A stretch of 14,244 nt of DNA from assembly GCA_947177005.1 (NCBI GenBank), contig CAMWSZ010000029.1, positions 1 through 14,244 of the forward strand, in the 5' to 3' direction. This document shows positions 6,030-12,045 of the stretch, one piece after another (within the stretch, counting starts at the first letter, position 1; every line of letters starts with the position of its first letter). This DNA comes from an uncultured Clostridia bacterium (GTDB lineage Bacteria > Bacillota > Clostridia > Oscillospirales > Oscillospiraceae). The position numbers and the translations under genes are program-made. The notes under the pieces are model-generated. The model had not been told where the DNA came from and searched no databases. It was given only the letters and a program-made list of their open reading frames with translations.

Positions 6030-8597
6030 TTATTTCCTGATAAACTTCGCCAGCAGTCGTGCGACCTCCCGGACATCAATCGGTTTTGAGACATGGGCGT
6101 TCATGCCGCAGTCCAGACATTTTTTGATGTCCTCCGAAAAAGCGTCGGCGGTCATGGCGATTATGGGGACCGTTGCGGCGTCCTCACGGTTCAGCCCTCG
6201 AATGGCTTTTGTGGCGTCGTAGCCGGTCATCACCGGCATACGGATATCCATTAAAATGGCGTCGTAGTATCCCTCTGGGGAGCCGTCAAATTTTGCCAGA
6301 CAGATCTGGCCGTTCTCGGCCCATTCCAGCTGCAAACCAAGTTCTTCGGTCAGCAGTTCGTTGGCGATTTCCCAGTTCAGGTCGTTGTCCTCCGCCAGCA
6401 GGACCCGGAGGCCCTCCAGACCGGCGCGGCTGATGCCAATCTGGTCATCCTCCACGCCGCCGCCCGTATCCACAAACTGCCGCAGGCCGTAGAAGAGAGT
6501 GGATTTGAACAGCGGCTTTGCGATAAATCCCGTCACGCCCGCCTCACGGGCCTCATTTTCGATCTCGCTCCAGTCGTAGGCGGAGATCAGCAGGATAGGG
6601 ATATCATCCCCCCAGCGGCGGCGGATCTCACGGGCGGCGGCGATGCCGTCGATGCCGGGCAGCTTCCAGTCCAGCAGGATAATATGGTAGTCGTCGTGAC
6701 GGTTGTGGCGTTCCTCCACCATTTTCATGGCGGACTCCGCGTCCAGCGCCCAGTCCGGCTCGACCCCAATGGCTTTCAGCGACGCAATCGCGCTTTCGCA
6801 AAGCTGCCGGTCGTCGTCCACCACCAGCATACTCCACTCCGGCAGGACCATATCCGCCTCCTGAATCACGGCGCGGAGCAGGTCCAGGGTCACATGGAAC
6901 TCGGTTCCCTCGCCTGCCTTGCTGCGGACCGCAATGGAGCCGCCCATGGCGTCCACAATGTACTTGGTGATTGCCATACCCAAGCCGGTGCCCTCGGTTT
7001 TCTGGACCCGGGCGGTATCCTCCCGGCTGAACGAATCGAATATTTTTTTCTGATACTCCTCGGACATGCCGATGCCGTTGTCCTTCACCTTGATATGGAT
7101 CTGTACATAATCTTCGCCTTTGGGGGAGTCCTCCTCGTACAGCGCCACCTCAATCGTGCCCCCCTCCGGGGTGAACTTGACCGCGTTGCCCAGCAGGTTG
7201 ATGAGCACCTGATTGAGCCGCACGCTGTCGCAGCACACATTTTCGGTGGAGATATCGTGGATGCTGATATTGAACTGCTGCCGCTTGGCCTTCACCTGGG
7301 GCTGCACGATATTGACGATGCTGTCCATGATCTCCCGGAGAGACGCCTGATCCATATTCAGAGTCATCTTGCCACTCTCGATCTTGGACATATCCAGCAC
7401 GTCGTTAATCAGCCCCAGCAGATGCTTGCTGGACATCGTGATTTTCCGCAGGCAGTTCTGGACCTGTTCCTTGTTATCGATATTCGTGACCGCGATAGCC
7501 GTCATCCCCACAATGGCGTTCATAGGCGTGCGGATATCGTGGCTCATATTGGATAAAAATTCGCTTTTGGCTTTATTGGCTTGGTCGGCGGCTTTGCGGG
7601 CCTGATCCAGCTCCAGCATCTGGCGTTTTGTCATCTGGAGGTATTTTGCAAAGATCACCAGCAGCACGGCGAGAATCAGGATACACGCGCTGAAAACGGC
7701 GGCGGTCCACCGGGAGGTAAAGCCGTTGACCATTTGGTCCAGCTCCGTATAGGGCATGAACGTCAGCAGGAACCATTCGGAGTGGCTCAGCTTGGTGCAG
7801 AACATTTGCCGCGGGTCGCCCTCCACCACGATTTCGGTACTGTAGTTGGTCTGGCTTTCCATTGCGGCGCTGAGGGCGCCGATATAAAGATCAAGGTCTT
7901 TGCTGTCCGCGGCTTTATTGTAGAGGGCGCGGACCCGTTCAAAGTAGCTGCTCCGGCTGTCCTCGGCACTGCGGATCACAAAGGTTCCGTCCTTGCGGAT
8001 AATGAAGGAATAGATATGGCCGGCGTTCTCGTTCAGCGAGAGGGTTTCGCTGATATACGACACCGGAAGAGCGGCCACCAGAGCCAGGCAGGGGTATTCC
8101 TCCGTAGGGGTGTGTCCGGCGGGGACGCCCAGCAGGATCAGATCATTCCCGGCAGCGTCTGTACCTACAGCCACCTTCGGCTCGTGTCCGGACAGGGATG
8201 CTATAAACGCTTTCGGGTCCGTGACCTGCATTTGCCGTCCATAAAGCATATCCAGGCTGCCGTCCTCCAGCAGGAAAGCCAGGTGCGTAAATTCTCTGGC
8301 CCGTGCGTTTATAATCAGTTCTTTCTGCTCTTCTAAGTCGTGGTGGATATCAGCGCTGGAGATAGTCTGGGCCAAGGCGTTCAACTGGTCCAGACGCAGG
8401 GTAATAGCGGTTTCAAAATGGAAAGCGATCTGTTCGCCCAGATCGGACATATACATCTGGCTGACATTCCGGATTGTACTGGCGCTCTGGCGGTTCATAA
8501 AGGAGGCCAGGGCCAGGAAAATCGCAGCGCTGACAGCCAGCACCAGAACCAGGCTCCTGCGCAGGAAGCGCGGTACGCTGGCCGTGATTTCCCTCAT
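6030..8597 (-). CDS. Membrane hybrid sensor histidine kinase with two receiver domains
   Basis: The 855-residue product begins at ATG 8597, 7 bases after the Hpt gene stop. An earlier in-frame ATG at 8645 would lie inside the Hpt gene and add a non-hydrophobic leader. Domains in order: membrane helix about 14-33; extracytoplasmic sensor about 34-296, Cache-like in size and pattern; second helix about 298-319; HisKA with SHDIRTPMNAIVGM (phospho-His353); HATPase with N-box Asn471, DNGIG at 506-510 and GTGLGMAI at 536-543; receiver 1 with phospho-Asp643 (LLDWKLPGIDG) and Lys694; receiver 2 with phospho-Asp784 (LMDIRMPVMTG) and Lys838. All catalytic residues are intact. It lacks its own Hpt domain, but a separate Hpt gene sits immediately upstream, so the pair should form a phosphorelay. 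No good Shine-Dalgarno site sits at normal spacing (only a G-run 13 bases upstream), so translation probably depends on coupling. The signal sensed is unknown. Confidence 0.94.
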   Translation of the reverse strand: MREITASVPRFLRRSLVLVLAVSAAIFLALASFMNRQSASTIRNVSQMYMSDLGEQIAFHFETAITLRLDQLNALAQTISSADIHHDLEEQKELIINARAREFTHLAFLLEDGSLDMLYGRQMQVTDPKAFIASLSGHEPKVAVGTDAAGNDLILLGVPAGHTPTEEYPCLALVAALPVSYISETLSLNENAGHIYSFIIRKDGTFVIRSAEDSRSSYFERVRALYNKAADSKDLDLYIGALSAAMESQTNYSTEIVVEGDPRQMFCTKLSHSEWFLLTFMPYTELDQMVNGFTSRWTAAVFSACILILAVLLVIFAKYLQMTKRQMLELDQARKAADQANKAKSEFLSNMSHDIRTPMNAIVGMTAIAVTNIDNKEQVQNCLRKITMSSKHLLGLINDVLDMSKIESGKMTLNMDQASLREIMDSIVNIVQPQVKAKRQQFNISIHDISTENVCCDSVRLNQVLINLLGNAVKFTPEGGTIEVALYEEDSPKGEDYVQIHIKVKDNGIGMSEEYQKKIFDSFSREDTARVQKTEGTGLGMAITKYIVDAMGGSIAVRSKAGEGTEFHVTLDLLRAVIQEADMVLPEWSMLVVDDDRQLCESAIASLKAIGVEPDWALDAESAMKMVEERHNRHDDYHIILLDWKLPGIDGIAAAREIRRRWGDDIPILLISAYDWSEIENEAREAGVTGFIAKPLFKSTLFYGLRQFVDTGGGVEDDQIGISRAGLEGLRVLLAEDNDLNWEIANELLTEELGLQLEWAENGQICLAKFDGSPEGYYDAILMDIRMPVMTGYDATKAIRGLNREDAATVPIIAMTADAFSEDIKKCLDCGMNAHVSKPIDVREVARLLAKFIRK

Positions 8598-8604
8598 GTT
8601 TGCG

Positions 8605-8967
8605 TTACAGCCCCCCGCTTTCCTTAAAGGCGCGAATGGCGTCAATTGTTTTTTGATATTCCTCCTTTACGTCCTCCACCAGGGCAGGGACCTCGGGGGT
8701 AGGGCCGTTGCGCAGGGCCTCGTTGAGCTTGCCGGAGATCTCATAGAGTCTGGTAAAGCTGAGGTTCTGGCAGACGCCCTTTATGGTATGGGCGGCGCGG
8801 AACGCCTCATCATAATTCTTCTCCTCCATAGAGTTGAGCAGCAGGGTGCAGCTTCCGTCATCCAAAAACTTCAGCACAAATTTTGTGACGAGCCGTTCGC
8901 TGCGCAGGCGCCGGATCACGTCATCATAATTCCCGCCCAGTTGGATATAGCATTCTTGTAAAGTCAT
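8605..8967 (-). CDS. Stand-alone Hpt (histidine phosphotransfer) protein
   Basis: This 120-residue protein is the length of a single Hpt four-helix-bundle domain, which accepts phosphate from a receiver Asp and passes it to another. The phosphorylatable histidine is His60 in AFRAAHTIKGVCQNLSF, the typical AHTLKG-type motif (Ile in place of Leu). Flanking helices are evident, and there is no membrane segment. AAGGAGA lies 9 bases before the ATG and overlaps the end of the upstream REC-HD-GYP-GGDEF gene, whose TGA is only 5 bases from this start. The stop is 7 bases from the start of the hybrid kinase. The three genes are therefore almost certainly one transcript. The gene order suggests the protein shuttles phosphate between the kinase receivers and the receiver of the c-di-GMP enzyme, though cross-talk with other regulators cannot be excluded. 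Confidence 0.92.
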   Translation of the reverse strand: MTLQECYIQLGGNYDDVIRRLRSERLVTKFVLKFLDDGSCTLLLNSMEEKNYDEAFRAAHTIKGVCQNLSFTRLYEISGKLNEALRNGPTPEVPALVEDVKEEYQKTIDAIRAFKESGGL

Positions 8968-8972
8968 GATCT

Positions 8973-11090
8973 TCAGTCTCCTTTTTCAACTTGATCTTCC
9001 TCTGCCGCCTCCGCCGCGTCAATGGGGGAGATGGCGGAGACAGAGAGTTTGTCCTGCATATTTTGGTTATAGAGGCGGAAATTTCCCCGCCCGGACCGCT
9101 TCACGGCATAGAGGGCCTGATCGGCGGCATGGAATACGGTCTCATAATTCTTCCCCACGCAGTCGGTCAAACAGACGCCCATACTAATGGAGATGGGGAA
9201 ATTTTCATAGGAGCCGCTGGTCAGGGAGTTAAAGATGCGCTGGATGACCGGGGCGGCCTCCCCCTGATACTCCAGAAAAATGAGGAATTCGTCGCCTCCC
9301 ACGCGGGCCGCCATATCCTCGCCGCGGATATTTTCCCGCAGCTTGGAGGCCAGATATTTCAGGACCTGATCGCCGAACATATGGCCATAAGTATCGTTTG
9401 CGGACTTGAAGTAGTCCAAATCCAGAATAGCCAGGGCAAAATGGCCGCTGGTATGTTCGTCCATGCGGAGCTGGATCTGCTTGCGGGCGGCGGCGTGGTT
9501 GAGCAGCCCGGTAAGGGGATCGTGGGTAGCCTCCCGCTCCAGCATTTCCAGCTGCATTCGGGACTCATGGATATCCGTGGCCTTGCCGATAGCGCCGGTA
9601 TATTTGGGCGGCTCCTCGGAGGACCATGTAGCCCGGGCGATGATGCGGGACCAGCGGGGCTCGCCCTTGATGTTCAGGATGCACTCATAGCGCACAATGG
9701 GCTGGGCGGGGGTAGTATTGCGCAGGGCGGCGGTGAGACCGTCCATTGCCTCCTGCGAGATGATTTTCCGGACCTCCGGGCAGGTTTTTGGGTCCATGAT
9801 GGTTTCTTTCAGGTCGGTACGGTCGGCGCCCCAGGCGTTGAGGCTGGCCATGGGCGGATTGACGGTGTACTCGAACTGGATCTCCTGACTCATGGCGGCG
9901 AAAAAGCTGAACTTCATGCGCTCATGCTCCAGCAGCTGGAGGGTGCGTTCGGAGGCGGACAGCTCCTCATGGCGGTGCAGCTCCTCGGCCACGCTGCGCA
10001 GCTCAATACGGCCCTCGCCCGCGCTTTTCCGGAGCTGTTCGGGTATGGTACTGGCGATATCGGCGAGGCAGTCCAGCAGGTCTGGGTTGAACACGCCGCA
10101 CTCGCCGTTCATAATCATCTGTATGGCTTTCTCATGGGAGTAGGGCGGCTTATAGACCCGGACGCTGGTAAGGGCGTCGTAGACGTCGGCCAGGGCCACG
10201 ATCTGGGCGGAAATGGGGATAAAGTTCCCCTTGAGGCCGTCGGGATAGCCCCGTCCGTCATACCGTTCGTGGTGCCAGCGGCAGATCTCCCGGGCCACCT
10301 GCACCAGCGGCTCCTTCTGGTAATCCGGCAGATCATCCATCATCTGGCCGCCGATGACGGTATGGGCTTTCATGGTCTCGAACTCCTCGGGCGTAAGGCG
10401 GCCGGGTTTGTTCAGGATCTCGCTGGGAATGGAGATCTTGCCGATATCGTGGAGGGCGGAGGCGTTGCTGATGAGGACGATATCGTTGCGCGACAGGTTG
10501 TAGCGGTCTGTTTTTTCGGTGAGGTGGTCCAGCAGCAGCTCCGTCAAAATGCGCACGTGGCGCACGTGCATACCGCTCTCTCCGTTCCGGAACTCGACGA
10601 TGTTGCTGAGGATTTCGATCATCATCGCGTTTTGCTGTTCTTTTTCATAGATCTGGTCCGCCAGGAGTCCGACCAGTTTTTTCTGTTTGCCGTAGAGGAG
10701 AATGGTATTGGTGACGCGCCGGTGGACAACGAGTGCATCAAAGGGACGGCTGATGAAGTCAGTGCAGCCCAGGCCGTAGGCGCGTTCCACATGGGTGGAG
10801 GCCGTTTCGGCGGAGATCATGATAACGGGCACTTCGTCGATCCAGTGGTTCTGGTTCATGACCTCCAGCACCTCAAAGCCGTCCATATGGGGCATCACGA
10901 TGTCCAGGAGCAGCAGGTCAATATCGGACTCATATTTTTTCAGCACTTCCACGGCCTTTTCGCCGTCTTCAGCCTCGATAATATCGTATTCGTCCCAAAG
11001 CATATCCGCCAGAATCGAACGGTTCATCTCCGAGTCGTCAGCAATGAGAATCCTTTGTTTGCGTGTACGATAGTTGTCTATGGGACTCAC
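8973..11090 (-). CDS. Response regulator REC-HD-GYP-PAS-like-GGDEF, predicted bifunctional c-di-GMP enzyme
   Basis: The product has 705 residues. Residues 13-130 form a receiver with Asp18/Asp19 and phospho-Asp63 (LLLDIVMPHMDG); the usual conserved Lys is Arg115 (ISRPF). Residues about 155-345 form an HD-GYP phosphodiesterase with the metal ligands visible: Glu171, His175, His214-Asp215, Lys218, His243, His273-His274, and Asp302, and GYP at 281-283 in HHERYDGRGYPDGL. Residues about 385-510 resemble a PAS fold (YTGAIGKATDIHE at its end). Residues about 515-675 form a GGDEF diguanylate cyclase with intact GGDEF (598-602) and an inhibitory RxxD site (RGED, 589-592) at the standard 5-residue distance. 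Both synthesis and breakdown of c-di-GMP are therefore possible, under control of phosphorylation. A short acidic tail follows. The start is GTG; a purine-rich AAAGGGG lies only 1 base upstream, an odd spacing. It is the first gene of a three-gene operon. Confidence 0.94.
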   Translation of the reverse strand: MSPIDNYRTRKQRILIADDSEMNRSILADMLWDEYDIIEAEDGEKAVEVLKKYESDIDLLLLDIVMPHMDGFEVLEVMNQNHWIDEVPVIMISAETASTHVERAYGLGCTDFISRPFDALVVHRRVTNTILLYGKQKKLVGLLADQIYEKEQQNAMMIEILSNIVEFRNGESGMHVRHVRILTELLLDHLTEKTDRYNLSRNDIVLISNASALHDIGKISIPSEILNKPGRLTPEEFETMKAHTVIGGQMMDDLPDYQKEPLVQVAREICRWHHERYDGRGYPDGLKGNFIPISAQIVALADVYDALTSVRVYKPPYSHEKAIQMIMNGECGVFNPDLLDCLADIASTIPEQLRKSAGEGRIELRSVAEELHRHEELSASERTLQLLEHERMKFSFFAAMSQEIQFEYTVNPPMASLNAWGADRTDLKETIMDPKTCPEVRKIISQEAMDGLTAALRNTTPAQPIVRYECILNIKGEPRWSRIIARATWSSEEPPKYTGAIGKATDIHESRMQLEMLEREATHDPLTGLLNHAAARKQIQLRMDEHTSGHFALAILDLDYFKSANDTYGHMFGDQVLKYLASKLRENIRGEDMAARVGGDEFLIFLEYQGEAAPVIQRIFNSLTSGSYENFPISISMGVCLTDCVGKNYETVFHAADQALYAVKRSGRGNFRLYNQNMQDKLSVSAISPIDAAEAAEEDQVEKGD

Positions 11091-11161
11091 ACCCCTTTCA
11101 AGGTGAACTGGATTGGGGCAGCGTGTCGGCCCCGCCGGGAAACCGGAGAGTATTCTTATAT

Positions 11162-11190
11162 ATTATAGCAGAAGTTTTGCTTAACTGCAA
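11162..11190 (-). promoter_or_regulatory. Promoter of the c-di-GMP/phosphorelay operon
   Basis: On the minus strand TTGCAG (11190-11185), a 17-base spacer, then a perfect TATAAT (11167-11162). Transcription would start near 11155, giving a leader of about 65 bases. The leader is GC-rich and contains two small potential hairpins: GGGGC/GCCCC (11133-11129 with 11119-11115) and CCGG/CCGG around a 4-base loop (11146-11135). Confidence 0.8.
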
Positions 11191-11252
11191 TATCCGTCCT
11201 GAAATTTTATATATACACAGAGGGAATTTTCTGCTCAGAAGCGCGATAGATT

Positions 11253-11278
11253 GTATGTGGCGGGAAAAGCGCCCATAC
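11253..11278. repeat. Inverted repeat between the divergent promoters
   Basis: GTATGTGGCG (11253-11262) pairs with CGCCCATAC (11270-11278) with a single bulged base and a 7-base spacer. It ends 6 bases before the -35 of the flavoprotein promoter and about 63 bases from the operon -35. No T-run follows, so an operator-type or DNA-structural role is more likely than a terminator. Confidence 0.55.
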
Positions 11279-11284
11279 AGGATA

Positions 11285-11312
11285 TTGCACTTTCCGGAAA
11301 TAATGTTATAAT
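11285..11312 (+). promoter_or_regulatory. Promoter of the flavoprotein gene, with palindrome in the spacer
   Basis: TTGCAC (11285-11290), a 16-base spacer, then a perfect TATAAT (11307-11312). The first ten spacer bases form a perfect palindrome, TTTCCGGAAA (11291-11300), placed where a bound repressor would block RNA polymerase. AGGAGG (11333-11338) is 5 bases before the ATG. Confidence 0.78.
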
Positions 11313-11343
11313 AATGGTATGTAAATTTTAACAGGAGGTTGCT

Positions 11344-11964
11344 ATGAAAGTATTACTGCTCAACGGAAGCCCTCACGAGAAGGGCTGTACCTACACGGCT
11401 CTGTCCGAGGCAGCGGGTGCGCTGGAGGCCGGCGGCATCGAAACGGAAATTCTCTGGCTGGGCCGCAGTGCAGGCATTGGCTGTATGGGCTGCGGGGCCT
11501 GTGCGAAGCTGGGGAAATGCGTGGTGGACGACGCGGTGAACACGGCGGCGGAGAAGGCGCGGGAATGCGACGGTCTGATCGTAGGCTCACCGGTCCACTA
11601 TGCGTCTGCGTCGGGTCAGGCAACAGGCGTTCTGGACCGTCTGTTCATATCGGCCGGTGCGGCGCTGCGCTATAAACCGGGCGCTGCGGTGGTATCGGCG
11701 CGGCGCGCCGGGACGACGGCGGCGTTGGACCAGCTCAACAAGTACTTCATGATTAACCAGATGCCGGTGGTGTCGTCCCGCTACTGGAACATGGTCCACG
11801 GCTCCTCACCGGAGGACGTTATGAAGGACGAGGAGGGCATTGGGGTCATGCGCACGCTGGGCCACAACATGGCATGGCTGCTGAAGTGCATCGCGGCGGG
11901 CCGGGAGTCGGGGGTGCCGGAACCGGTGCAGGTGCCCCCTGCACGGACCAATTTCATCCGGTAA
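11344..11964 (+). CDS. Flavodoxin-fold NAD(P)H-dependent reductase, iron-sulfur flavoprotein-like
   Basis: The 206-residue product has the flavodoxin-like fold of the NADPH-dependent FMN reductase / iron-sulfur flavoprotein group. MKVLLLNGSPHEKGCTYTAL (1-20) is the FMN-phosphate-binding start. Residues 47-59 carry Cys47, Cys50, Cys53 and Cys59 (CX2CX2CX5C), the compact cysteine motif that binds a [4Fe-4S] cluster in archaeal and clostridial Isf proteins. GLIVGSPVHYASASGQ (about 76-91) is the second flavin-contact loop, and MINQMPVVSSRYWNMVHG (about 135-153) the third. A cytoplasmic electron-transfer role, perhaps in redox or oxygen stress, is typical of the group; the substrate is unknown. 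It has its own promoter and a strong terminator, so it is probably monocistronic. It diverges from the c-di-GMP operon, and the two promoters share a 10-base word. Confidence 0.9.
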   Translation: MKVLLLNGSPHEKGCTYTALSEAAGALEAGGIETEILWLGRSAGIGCMGCGACAKLGKCVVDDAVNTAAEKARECDGLIVGSPVHYASASGQATGVLDRLFISAGAALRYKPGAAVVSARRAGTTAALDQLNKYFMINQMPVVSSRYWNMVHGSSPEDVMKDEEGIGVMRTLGHNMAWLLKCIAAGRESGVPEPVQVPPARTNFIR

Positions 11965-11975
11965 TTCCAAAAAGA

Positions 11976-12014
11976 GGGGACGGCCAGACATACAGGCTGG
12001 CCGTCTCCGTTTTT
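11976..12014. terminator. Bidirectional terminator between the flavoprotein gene and dnaX
   Basis: A 12-bp stem joins 11976-11987 with 11997-12008 (nine perfect pairs GACGGCCAG/CTGGCCGTC plus a G-U and two G-C pairs) around a 9-base loop. TTTTT follows at 12010-12014. Read on the minus strand the stem is followed by TCTTTTT (11975-11969), so it also terminates dnaX. Confidence 0.92.
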
Positions 12015-12045
12015 ATAAAAGGGCCTTGCCCCACATGTATTTCTG

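Noticed and set aside
8598..8645. A 16-residue longer start for the hybrid kinase
   Set aside because: It would lie inside the Hpt gene and place non-hydrophobic residues before the first membrane helix. The ATG at 8597 falls 7 bases after the Hpt stop.
8991..11168. A 725-codon open frame on the plus strand antisense to the c-di-GMP enzyme gene
   Set aside because: It mirrors a GC-rich coding gene whose sense strand has complete catalytic domains. The antisense product shows no recognisable domain and no good ribosome binding site, so it is a codon-bias shadow.
11091..11343. A c-di-GMP riboswitch in front of the c-di-GMP operon or the flavoprotein gene
   Set aside because: I looked for the conserved blocks of the GEMM-I aptamer on both strands and did not see them. 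The leader of the operon is only about 65 bases.
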